64,000 nt of DNA from Isoetes taiwanensis (lineage: Eukaryota > Streptophyta > Lycopodiopsida > Isoetales > Isoetaceae), in assembly GCA_021234155.1 (NCBI GenBank), contig JAJEKV010000002.1, forward strand, positions 17,484,041-17,548,040. The letters run 5' to 3'. The notes under the pieces are model-generated. The model worked only from the letters and a program-made list of their open reading frames with translations, searched no databases and was not told the DNA's origin. Positions 55,849 through 64,000 of the stretch are shown here, in pieces. The position numbers and the translations under genes were made by a program. Position 1 is the first letter of the stretch. The number at the start of each line of letters is the position of its first letter.

Positions 55849-57324
55849 ATGGCCACTGCTGACTTCAGGCGATGGTACAGCGCCAGTGCCCATGCTGCTG
55901 AGGCGGATGTCAATGACATCTTCCAAGTCTTTGGGAAAGAAATAGATATCCAAGCCACGCTGAATGCAACCCCAGCATATAGACAAGTCTTAGCAGAGTT
56001 CCAAGCTAGGGTAGGACCCTCCCTCGTCCAGGTCCCCCCTTGCATAGGATATTTTGTTCCCCGCCCATCCCTTCAAACAGCCTTGGGTGATGTCCCGAAC
56101 ATCGCCAAGTACTTAACTAACAAGGCGCAGAGGCTGCCAGACTACATGGTTCTGACAGCTAACAGGACCAAGTATTTCTCCTACACTGCCGCCCTAGCTA
56201 TTTTCCTTTCCCACCGCGCCGAAAACCCAATGGGGGCAACATCTATCCCTCCGATGGAGGTGGACCCCATAGCAGTCCAAGCGGAAGAGCAGATGCTTTT
56301 GCAGTACCAGCAAGAGCAAGAAGGAAGGGAGGAAGAAGAGGAGTCGGACGACTTAGAGTACACCGAGCTAGACTCAGAGGAGGAACGGCGACAAGCAGAA
56401 GAGGAGCTGGTCAACTTCGAGCAGAGCCGGCAGAACATCAGAGTTGCTCCCCCACTTGGGCTAGGCATCACAAGCCTAGCCCCTATCATCATCGACGGAG
56501 AGGAGTATCTACTCCTCAGTGACATCCAGAACCTCCCTGAATGCAGGGAGAGGGAGCTCCGATTGGATGAACTGCTCCACCAACTATGGCAGTCCGACTT
56601 GGACGACTTCATCGTCCGAGGAGCCTCGGACTTTCCACTTCAAGTCAGGGAAGCCGACACCTACACAGGGGAGTCAACTTCCGACATCCAGGCCTACAGC
56701 AACATCAGGCAAATGATGGAAGAGCGAGAGCTGCCAACGGAGGAGGAGTTCCTCGCCCTCCAGGAACAGATGGGGATCCGCGGGAAGACCACGAGCATCT
56801 TAATGCCCAGGCCTTCGACACCACCTCCAACAAGAGGAGCAGGAATCGACCTCAGGCGAGTCGACTCCACAATTGAAGACTACCGGGACCTCACTGAGAT
56901 AGAGGTCGACGAATACGCCGGGCGGCATAGAGCTGGAGGCCAAACAAGTGGAGAATCATCCGCGACGCACAACGACAGGTCGCTGAGGTACTACCTGCCA
57001 CTGCTGCTAGACGGGAGAATAGCGGTGATACACCGCAAATTCAGCCCCCGGGGTGAAGAAGGAGTGTTCATGCTGATTGCACTCTCAGGCTTCGGCAGGC
57101 ATGCTCGAATAGCGGCAAATGTCGACTATGCTGTCCTAGTGAAGAGAGCAATGGCACTTGACCTCTTTGACTTCGCCATACCCCATCGACGGCAGGCAAG
57201 ATTGGCGGTGACCGCAGCCTTCACATCCGACCGCAGGGTGGGAGTTGGCGAGAGCCTTGCAGGGCGGCTCGTCAGCAAACGTCCTCAGGAACTTGGGTCA
57301 TTCGGTAGGAACGACCCAAGTTAA
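55849..57324 (+). CDS. Unknown 491-residue accessory protein of the Gypsy element
   Basis: An intact open frame starting MATADFRRWYSASAHAAEAD. I recognise no family. Residues 1-140 look globular (Ala/aromatic-rich, FSYTAALAIFLSHRAE). Residues about 150-200 are strongly acidic (EEEEESDDLEYTELDSEEE) and helix-prone. A middle part follows with IIIDGEEYLLLSDI, then a C-terminal globular part (RYYLPLLLDGRIAVIHRKF, VFMLIALSGFGRHARIAAN). It lacks CCHC, DSG, RT or DDE motifs, so it is neither standard gag nor pol. After about 57,265 another frame stays open to 57,381 (ending KKFLEDNPSYRRFQDYLDS), so the original C-terminus may differ by a frameshift. Its promoter module duplicates that of the H3-like gene, which hints at a related role. 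Confidence 0.75.
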   Translation: MATADFRRWYSASAHAAEADVNDIFQVFGKEIDIQATLNATPAYRQVLAEFQARVGPSLVQVPPCIGYFVPRPSLQTALGDVPNIAKYLTNKAQRLPDYMVLTANRTKYFSYTAALAIFLSHRAENPMGATSIPPMEVDPIAVQAEEQMLLQYQQEQEGREEEEESDDLEYTELDSEEERRQAEEELVNFEQSRQNIRVAPPLGLGITSLAPIIIDGEEYLLLSDIQNLPECRERELRLDELLHQLWQSDLDDFIVRGASDFPLQVREADTYTGESTSDIQAYSNIRQMMEERELPTEEEFLALQEQMGIRGKTTSILMPRPSTPPPTRGAGIDLRRVDSTIEDYRDLTEIEVDEYAGRHRAGGQTSGESSATHNDRSLRYYLPLLLDGRIAVIHRKFSPRGEEGVFMLIALSGFGRHARIAANVDYAVLVKRAMALDLFDFAIPHRRQARLAVTAAFTSDRRVGVGESLAGRLVSKRPQELGSFGRNDPS

Positions 57325-57381
57325 GAAGTTCCTTGAGGACAACCCATCTTACCGGCGATTTCAAGATTACTTAGACTCTTG

Positions 57382-57592
57382 ATCCCGGAGACTTTTGTAC
57401 TAAAATATTATATAATATATGAATATAATTTCTTTTGCACTTTAAATGTTTTGTTGATACATTTTGTCCCACAACTATACCAACAAACATAAATAATGCA
57501 AGAGAACAAGCTAAAACTAACCATATAGCCATGAATTACTTGTGTATGCAGCTAGAGGCCTAGGCTCAGGGGAACAACAACGCCGAGACCAC
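57382..57592 (+). other. Spacer before gag, with splice-acceptor-like site
   Basis: AT-rich (TATTATATAATATATGAATA) and ending TTACTTGTGTATGCAG at about 57,551, a plausible 3' splice site 42 bases before the gag ATG. Gag could be translated from a spliced genomic transcript that skips the two extra genes. No hairpin pair precedes gag. Confidence 0.4.
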
Positions 57593-58944
57593 ATGGAAGA
57601 ACAGAGTCCGCCCAGGCCACCCCCGGCAAGGAACCTGTTTGAGGAATATGGACCCATAACCCCAGAAGAGGAAATATCACAGATGAGGACAGACCTTGAG
57701 CAGATAAAGGCTTTGCTGGCCGCACAAGCAGGAGTGGGTTCGGTGGCCAATGCTCAGTTGCCTCAAGCATCAGCTCGGAAAACAGGAAGGGACAAGAAGA
57801 AGAGCAAGAGAAGGAGGTCCTCCAGCTCGGACTCCTCCGACTCAAGCTCGGACTCAGACTCCGACTCCGAGGAAGAGGAAGAGCAGGCCCAAGACTGTAG
57901 AGATGCAAGGCAGAGGGTTACAATAGATGGAAGGCAGAGGGACACCCCAGATAGACGACAAAGAGACACAAGAGCCTCTGACTACCAGAAGAAGGTAGAC
58001 TCTGCTTTGGGAAATGTTTGGAAGGCCAGGAAGCTCGAGCAATTCTCAGGTGAGAACAGGTCAGGCATGGAGGCAGAGGCTTGGCTCGATGAGATGAGTG
58101 AGTACGGCAACGCTTATAGTATGAAGGATAAGGATAAAGGCAGGGTGGCAACAGCCAACCTGAAAGGAGCAGCACGCATTTGGTGGAAAGGGTACGCAAA
58201 GGCCCATGGCTTGAGCAGGGATGCTTGCAGGTCAAGAAGTTTGCTAAAGCCTTCAAGCGCCACTACGTCCCAAGAGAGCACAAGTCCAGCATGATGCAGC
58301 AGTTCTACAGGTTGCAGCAAGGCAACAAATCAGTCCAGAAATATACAGAGGAATTCATGAGGCTAAGGCTGTATGTGCCAAAGTTGGGTGAAACGCATGC
58401 AGTGGAAAGCTATATTGAGGGGCTGAATGATGAGATCCGCAAGCTTGTAAGGGCAATAAACCCTAAGACATTATCAGAAGCGGAGTCCAAGGCAATAAGC
58501 TTGCAAGGGACGGGGCCTCAGAATAGTGGGCAGAGGCAGCAGCACTTCCAGGATAAAAGCAAGGCAACAGGGAGTTATAGCCCTAGGGCAGCCAGTCCAA
58601 GCCTAGCTAGAGCCCCATATGGCGGCAACCAGGGGAAGCAGCACGAGAAGAAGCAGGTGTCCTTCAAGGACAAGCAGGTTGGGTCAAACTACTCCAAAGC
58701 AGTGCGATCCTTTTTGCAGGCTATGCCCAAGGAGAAGAGGCAGGAGTGTATAGAAAAGCAGCTTTGCTTCAGGTGCTTCCAGCCAGGCCATAGAACAGCG
58801 AACTGCCCCTACGTCATGAGTGCAGCACTAGCGGAGTTGGGAGATTGGGACACCCTGTCCGACGACGACGGCGAGGCAGCCCGCGACTACATTCAGGGTG
58901 AGTGTCATATCTTTGCCGCAATAGATACAGAGCAAGCAGAGAGT
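57593..58944 (+). pseudogene. Gag polyprotein (one frameshift)
   Basis: Begins at ATG 57,593 (MEEQSPPRPPP). Residues about 20-50 are a helical segment (EEEISQMRTDLEQIKALLAA), then a Ser/Asp-rich low-complexity stretch (57,820-57,890), then the retrotransposon gag domain (LEQFSGENRSGMEAEAWLDE, ARIWWKGYAKAHG). A single frameshift near 58,205-58,225 changes frame. The domain continues with FAKAFKRHYVP and QQFYRLQQGNKSVQKYTEEF. The CCHC zinc knuckle CFRCFQPGHRTANC is at 58,765-58,806. The frame closes with a TAG at 58,945. Gag forms the virus-like particle and packages RNA. Confidence 0.85.
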
Positions 58945-58947
58945 TAG

Positions 58948-60804
58948 TATAAGGTAATTTCCACAGTAGGGAAGGCCAAGGCCAAGTCTTTCATAGTCCT
59001 GATAGACTCAGGAAGTAGCCATAATTTTGCATCCCCAAGGATGGTAGAAATGTTGAAGTTGAAACCACTGAAGTCGAAGCCGAGGCCCGTTGTTTTAGCA
59101 AGTGGAGCAGTAAGGCAGACAGCAGGCAAGAGGATCAACTTCGACATCGATTTACCAGGGATTAACATCCAGATGGGGGCAGAAGTAATGGGCATTGGCA
59201 AGTATGACTTGATCATAGGAATGGAGTACCTTGGACCAGCAGGGGCCATCATTGATTGTGGAAAGCGGAAGGTGACCTTCCCAACGCCCGACGGCAAGAT
59301 CATTGAGATCACAAGTAAAGAAGTTGTTCCCATCATGCAGTGTATGTCTTAACGGCTGTTCAAGTGCATCAAGAGCGAGCAGGTAGCATACATCTTCAAG
59401 CTTGAGATGGAAGAGCCGGAGTCAGAAGAAAGCAAAGAAGACAAAGTGCTCAGCAAGTTGCCGAAGCAGATAGCCCAGTTGATCACGGAGTTCCACGATC
59501 TCTTCCCTGACGAGATCGAGCACCTCCCTCCTTACAGGGGAGTCGAGTGTGAGATAGCACTCGAACCGGGAACGAAGCCGACAAGTAAGGCTCCATACAG
59601 AATGACGACGCAGGAGTTGACGGAGCTAAAGAAGCAATTGCAGGAGTTGCTCGACCTAGGCTTCATCAGACCTAGCGTCTCGCCATTTGGAGCGCCCATT
59701 CTTTTTGTCAAGAAGAAGGATGGCAGTTTGAGAATGTGCATAGACTATAGGCAGTTGAACAAGCACACCATCAAAAACAAGTACGCGCTTCCCAGATCGG
59801 ATGACTTGATGGACCAGCTTCAAGGAGCAAAGGTCTTCTCCAAAATCGACTTAAGGTCAGGCTATCATCAGATCCGGATAAAGGAAGAAGATATTCATAA
59901 AACCGCTTTCAGAACGTGGTATGGGCATTATGAGTTCACGGTAATGCCTTTCGGCTTATCGAACGCCCCCGCGACGTTCATGAGGCTCATGAACGACATC
60001 TTCAGGGAGTTCTTGGACACCTTTGTGATTGTATTCTTTGACGACATTTTGGTGTATAGCAGATCCCTTGAAGAGCACGTACAACACTTAAGGAGAGTGC
60101 TAGAGAAGTTGAAGAGGCACCACTTGTACGCCAAGTTGTCGAAGTGCCACTTCGCAACGGAGAAGGTGGAATATCTTGGTCATGTGATCTCAGCAGAAGG
60201 AATTTCGACGGACCCTTCCAAGATTGAAGCCGTCATTCAGTGGCCGGCACCGAAGAATGTGCATGAGGTTAGAAGTTTTCTCGGCCTAGCAGGGTACTAC
60301 AGGAAATTCGTGAAGAACTTTGCTAAGATAGCGGCCCCGCTAACAGACTTGACGAGGGCGGAAAAAATGAAAGATTGGGCAGATCATTGGCACAAGAAAG
60401 CCCAAAAGGGCTTTGAAGTGTTAAAGGAAGCTTTAACGACCGCCCTCGTCTTAACCCTGCCAGATCCAGAGAAAGATAAGCTTGTGGCGACAGATGCGAG
60501 TAAGATAGCCACAGGTGCAGTGCTCATGCAAGAAGAGCGTGTAGTAGCGTATGATTCCAGGAAGATGAACGACGCCGAAACCCGCTACCCCACGCATGAT
60601 CAGGAATTGCTTGCGGTTGTCAGGGCATTAAGAATTTGGAGACATTACCTTTTGGGAAGGAAGTTCCAATTGGACACAGATCATCAGAGCCTCCAGTATG
60701 TATTCACGCAACCACACCTTAACCTGAGGCAGAGAAGGTGGATGGAGTTCCTTGAAGAGTATGACTTTGATATAGTTACAAGCCAGGGAAGCTCAATGTG
60801 GTAG
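58948..60804 (+). pseudogene. Protease, reverse transcriptase and RNase H (one stop)
   Basis: In the same frame as the second part of gag, directly after its TAG. The aspartic protease has LIDSGSSHNF (DSG at 59,005-59,013) and later IIGMEYL. An in-frame TAA at 59,350-59,352 follows. RT then runs from about 59,560: [45 protein letters not shown] and the catalytic FFDD (60,034-60,045, for the usual YVDD or FIDD). After [11 protein letters not shown] comes RNase H, with [18 protein letters not shown] and LDTDHQSL. The frame is lost near 60,775 by what looks like a one-base change, just before the integrase frame. All catalytic residues are present. Confidence 0.9.
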
Positions 60805-62381
60805 CGGATGCGCTTTCAAGGTATCCCCTGACAACTAGAGTGCATTGCAATGCAATTTCGACGCTTTCCAGCGACTTTGGTAAGAAGATTGAAGAATCCT
60901 TGCCAACAGATGTGGATTTCAAGGAAGTATGGGCAAGCCTGTCTAGGGAGGCTAGAACAGATAAAGAGCGGGAGGCTTTCAAACATTATAAGAAGGAAGG
61001 CAACCTGTTATACCATAAGAACAAGTTGTGCGTGCCCGAATCATCAGGTGTAAGGAAATTGATCCTCCATGACACGCACAACAGTCCAATAGCTGGCCAT
61101 GCGGGATTCATGAAAACATATTTCAAAGTGCGCAGCAGCTATTATTGGCCAGGAATGAAGAAGCAGGTAGCTCGCTACATCAAGGAATGTCAGCTATGCC
61201 AGCAGACGAAGGCAGAGCAGCTTCGAATTCCAGGGGCATTAGAACCATTAGCGGTGCCAAACGCTAAGTGGAAAGTAATCAGCATGGATTTTATAACAGG
61301 GCTTCCAAGGACAGTAAGAGGGAAGGATGCCTTGATGGTAGTGGTCGACAAGTTGTCGAAGATGGCACATTTTGTGCCTTGCAGGACCACAGATACCGCT
61401 ATGGATACAGCGAAGCTCTTCACCAAAGAGATCTTCAGGCTTCATGGCATGCCAAGGGAGATTATCTCCGACAGGGATCCGAAGTTTATGAGTGCCTTTT
61501 GGCAAGACCTCTTTGCGACAATTCAGATGAAGCTATCCATGAGCACGGCGTATCATCCTCAGACGGATGGCCAAACGGAGCGGACCAACAGGATTTTGGA
61601 GGACATGCTACGAAACTATGTCTGGAATAAGCAAGGTATATGGGAAGAATTTATTCACTTGGTGGAGTTTGCATACAATAGCACCAAGCAGGAATCATCC
61701 CAAATGTCGCCGTTTATGATCAATTACGGCTATCAATGCCTAACTCCAGACACCTGGCACAATCCCGTGTCAAAAGTGGAAGTTTCGCAGCAGATGTTGG
61801 CCGATATACAGCAGCTGGTGGAAGAAGTTCGAGGATATCTCCTAGCGGCAAGGAGTCATCAGAAGAGCATCGCCCACAATCATCGAACAGTTAGAGAGTT
61901 CCAAGTTGACGACCATGTTTGGTTGAAGATCAAGGTAAAGCAGGCGAAGCTCAGGATCGGGAATTGCAAGAAGCTTGCTCCAAGGTGGGCTGGACCTTTC
62001 AAAATAGTCCAGAAAGTAGGTAATCAATCCTACAAGCTAGATTTGCCACCATACCTAAAGATTCATAAGGTCTTCCACGTGAGTTTGTTGAAGAAGCACA
62101 CTCCAAATCCAGACGAAGTCTTGGACACTCCAACGTTGTTGGAAATGACGGAGGAGCAGCTGGAAATAGTTCCAGAATTGATTCTTGATAAAGCCTTCAA
62201 GAAAACAAGGAGATCAGAGTTTCTCCAATACTTGGTCAAGTGGAAACACTTGCCAGTGGAAGATGCGACGTGGGTACTTAAGAAGGACCTATTAAAGCAG
62301 TACCCACGGTTTATGGAGCAATGGGACGGCAAGGTCATCTCCGAAGAAATCGGCTCAGGCATGTCGATTTGTGTAGATTAA
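60798..62381 (+). CDS. Integrase with chromodomain-like C-terminus
   Basis: A 527-codon open frame continuing pol. The apparent first Met is internal to the family motif VVADALSR, so it is not a true start; the protein would be made as part of Pol if the upstream frameshift were absent. The HHCC zinc domain uses H94, H101, C131 and C134. The catalytic core has [15 protein letters not shown] and [12 protein letters not shown], giving the DDE residues. Next is a GPF module ([12 protein letters not shown]). At residues about 458-510 there is a chromodomain-like segment ([26 protein letters not shown]). It has the VKW and TW core but lacks some cage aromatics, like the divergent group of Gypsy chromodomains. 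Integrase inserts the cDNA; the tail usually guides it to marked chromatin. Confidence 0.9.
   Translation: MVADALSRYPLTTRVHCNAISTLSSDFGKKIEESLPTDVDFKEVWASLSREARTDKEREAFKHYKKEGNLLYHKNKLCVPESSGVRKLILHDTHNSPIAGHAGFMKTYFKVRSSYYWPGMKKQVARYIKECQLCQQTKAEQLRIPGALEPLAVPNAKWKVISMDFITGLPRTVRGKDALMVVVDKLSKMAHFVPCRTTDTAMDTAKLFTKEIFRLHGMPREIISDRDPKFMSAFWQDLFATIQMKLSMSTAYHPQTDGQTERTNRILEDMLRNYVWNKQGIWEEFIHLVEFAYNSTKQESSQMSPFMINYGYQCLTPDTWHNPVSKVEVSQQMLADIQQLVEEVRGYLLAARSHQKSIAHNHRTVREFQVDDHVWLKIKVKQAKLRIGNCKKLAPRWAGPFKIVQKVGNQSYKLDLPPYLKIHKVFHVSLLKKHTPNPDEVLDTPTLLEMTEEQLEIVPELILDKAFKKTRRSEFLQYLVKWKHLPVEDATWVLKKDLLKQYPRFMEQWDGKVISEEIGSGMSICVD
62189..62330 (+). other. Chromodomain-like module
   Basis: Encodes [16 protein letters not shown] and flanks. 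It fits the chromo fold (beta strand with VKW, then DATW, then an alpha helix). Not all histone-methyl-lysine cage residues are evident. Confidence 0.65.
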
Positions 62382-62397
62382 TCATTGTATAGCCATT

Positions 62398-64000
62398 CAC
62401 TAAAATAATAGCCACTATGCTTGAGCAACGGATTAGTCTTTGGACAGAGACAGAAGGCAAGAGAAGTATCTTTCAGGCTGGTTTCAGGAAAGATTATAGC
62501 ACACTCGATCATGCACTGGTGTTGAGGATCTTGTTTGAAAAGGCAAGAAGGCCGAGGCAGTCACTATATCTTGCATTCGTAGACTTCTCGAAAGCATTCG
62601 ATATGGTGCCACGAAAGAATTTAGACGTGAGAATGGAAGAACTAGGAGTGCCATTTAATTTGAGAAGCTGCGGTAGCTCAACTCTACTCGGAGGTCGATT
62701 AAGATTGGCAAATGGGGGGATTAATCGAGCTTCTTAGCACTATTGGGGTGAGGCAGGGGTGCCCGCATTTGTCTCCTACGCCTCTTTGGTTTGTACATTG
62801 TGGCTGGATGAATGGTTAAGACAAAGATGCTTGGCGTGAACCGATCTAGGGGGTTATCTCGTGCAGTTATTGATCTATGCTGATGACGTAATACTTATAT
62901 CATCTACAAAGGAAGGGTTCAGGTCTATGTTAGACATGCTTTCAGAATTTTGCATGAAGAAGGAGATGCGGGTCAACCTGACCAAGACCAAGGTGATGGT
63001 GGTCGGAACTAGAGAACGGCCAGAATTCGCCAGTTACAAGGGCCAGATAGTAGAGACAACGGAGGTATACAAATACTTGGGATTGGAATTTGAATCGAAA
63101 TATTCATGGAAATCTGTGTTGATAAGAGAGTCAATGGGGGAAAAACGCTCTTCGCATGATGATGAGAAGTTGTTGGCGTGCTAATTTAAGAAGCTGGCCG
63201 CTGCGCAAAATGCTTTTTAAATCTCTGGTTCAGACCATTGTGCTGTATGGCTCGCCAATTTGGGGGCCCAATTTGTCCTCGAAGCATTGGCAAAAGATAG
63301 AGCAAGTTCTTAAACTGTTTCTGCTTGAAGAATTTGGGGTGAAAACCCAGACGCCGTACGCTATGCTTCTAGCTGAGGCGGGTTTGCTTCCTTTAGAAGC
63401 CGAGGCCTTATACCAGACGATAAACTTTGTGAATCGGTTAGAGCTGCAATCTGAACTCAGGCTGTCAAAAAGGGCATTAGAATGCTCCAGAAGCTCTGGC
63501 TGGTGGCAGGAAGTGTTAGCGTGGGCAGCCAAGTGGGGTATTACCCCAGATATTTGGCCGGAATCAGTGCTCGGTGCAAGGGAACTGGTACAAGACAAAG
63601 TGGTAGAGAGACTTTGGTCTCATAAGGGCAGTCGTATGACAAAGTATACTGAAGAGGTAAACCCAATGTTGACATATATGGAACCCGATTATGTGAAGGC
63701 GGACTTGTCTAAGCATAAGAAAGCGGACTATTGCCGGATATAGATTGAGCTCCCACCACCTTATGGTGGAAATAGGGAGATGGAAGGGAATTCGAGGGAA
63801 GGCGAGGGAAATGTCCCTTCTGCACCCTTGATGCTATTGAGGATGAGAAACATGTCTTCATTGAGTGTCCGGAGTATGTACATATAAGAGAGAAATTTGG
63901 CATATATCAATCTCAATTGGACAGTATTTTCGAGTTGGAGCCACACATCCTTGGTTGCTTTGTCAAGGAAGTGGACTCACACCACTCATTATTGATGAGT
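62398..64000 (+). mobile_element. LINE copy D, truncated by the window edge
   Basis: A 5'-truncated non-LTR element starting inside RT (LEQRISLWTETEGKRSIFQA). It continues with FVDFSKAFDMVPR, a decayed GVRQGCPxSP-like part near 62,745-62,770, YADDVILIS (62,875-62,901, intact YADD), YKYLGLEF, and a 195-codon frame (63,156-63,743) with LVQTIVLYGSPIWGPN. The Cys/His end (CTLDAIEDEKHVFIECP) lies at about 63,815-63,870, and the sequence then leaves the window. Several frameshifts and stops occur. It is of the same type as copies A-C. It sits directly behind the Gypsy integrase gene and probably separates it from its 3' LTR. Confidence 0.85.

Larger units (their letters stand above)
51541..62397 (+). 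mobile_element. Ty3/Gypsy LTR retrotransposon with two extra genes
   Basis: 5' LTR (51,541-53,210), PBS (53,212-53,223), H3-like gene (53,882-55,135), unknown gene (55,849-57,324), gag (57,593-58,944), protease-RT-RNase H (58,948-60,804), and integrase with a chromodomain-like tail (60,798-62,381). The protein order PR-RT-RH-IN and the RT motifs place it in Ty3/Gypsy (Metaviridae). The coding part from gag onward is of normal length, but roughly 4.4 kb between PBS and gag is taken up by two non-standard genes with their own TATA boxes. The 3' LTR is not in the window; LINE copy D begins at about 62,398, 16 bases after the integrase stop. A handful of stops and frameshifts make this copy defective. 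Confidence 0.93.

Noticed and set aside
56990-57320. Second extra gene as another core histone (H4 or H2A/H2B).
   Set aside because: No alignment to any histone-fold motif could be made by eye.
58945-58947. TAG between gag and protease as programmed readthrough.
   Set aside because: Possible, but other stops and frameshifts occur nearby in the same copy, so simple decay is the default.

Overview
The window looks like repeat-rich nuclear DNA of a land plant. It contains plant-type L1 elements with a DUF4283/zf-RVT architecture, a Ty3/Gypsy element with a tRNA-iMet primer-binding site, a copia reverse-transcriptase scrap, Helitrons, a GT77 glycosyltransferase fragment and a NAC (SOG1-like) transcription-factor fragment. 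The species cannot be fixed from sequence alone; a fern, lycophyte or gymnosperm is plausible because of the dense nesting of old elements. I see no complete ordinary host gene, tRNA or rRNA gene.

Layout. 1-2.5 kb: decayed non-LTR element (minus). 3.0-5.5 kb: small non-autonomous LTR element. 5.5-9.1 kb: AT-rich DNA with no supported gene. 9.1-12.3 kb: non-coding stretch packed with short hairpin repeats. 12.3-14.9 kb: decayed L1 (plus). 15.4-35.8 kb: a tandem array of a roughly 1.5 kb repeat (called X), split by a near full-length L1 (16,078-23,235, minus, with target-site duplication) and by an 8.8 kb Helitron (26,008-34,833) whose ends are proven by intact X copies acting as empty sites. 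The Helitron carries a GT77 fragment and clusters of palindromes. 36.6-45.3 kb: a large inverted repeat (Y) broken by a segment carrying two NAC exons and a copia scrap; inside it are foldback elements, a LINE scrap and a 2.8 kb GAATCT array containing a 1.32 kb tandem duplication. 45.3-51.5 kb: another X scrap, a second Helitron 5' end, LINE scraps, a duplicated 0.9 kb segment and a gag-like ORF cut by the next element.

The most remarkable part is 51,541-62,397: a Ty3/Gypsy LTR retrotransposon (5' LTR, PBS, gag, protease, RT-RNase H, integrase with a chromodomain-like tail) carrying two extra genes between the 5' LTR and gag. The first (53,882-55,135) is an unmistakable histone H3-like gene: it starts with the exact H3 tail MARTKQTARK, has an insertion of roughly 300 residues, and ends with a complete histone fold through to the H3 C-terminus, interrupted by two in-frame stops. 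The second (55,849-57,324) is a 491-residue ORF that I do not recognise. Each extra gene is preceded by the same module: two copies of a 67-nt hairpin with covarying inner arms, then a TATAAATA box and a shared leader motif. This suggests that the two genes are separately transcribed accessory units. A retroelement that carries its own H3 variant as well as a chromodomain-like integrase would be a candidate chromatin-manipulating system. This copy is slightly decayed (stops and frameshifts), and its 3' part is interrupted by another LINE that runs off the right edge.
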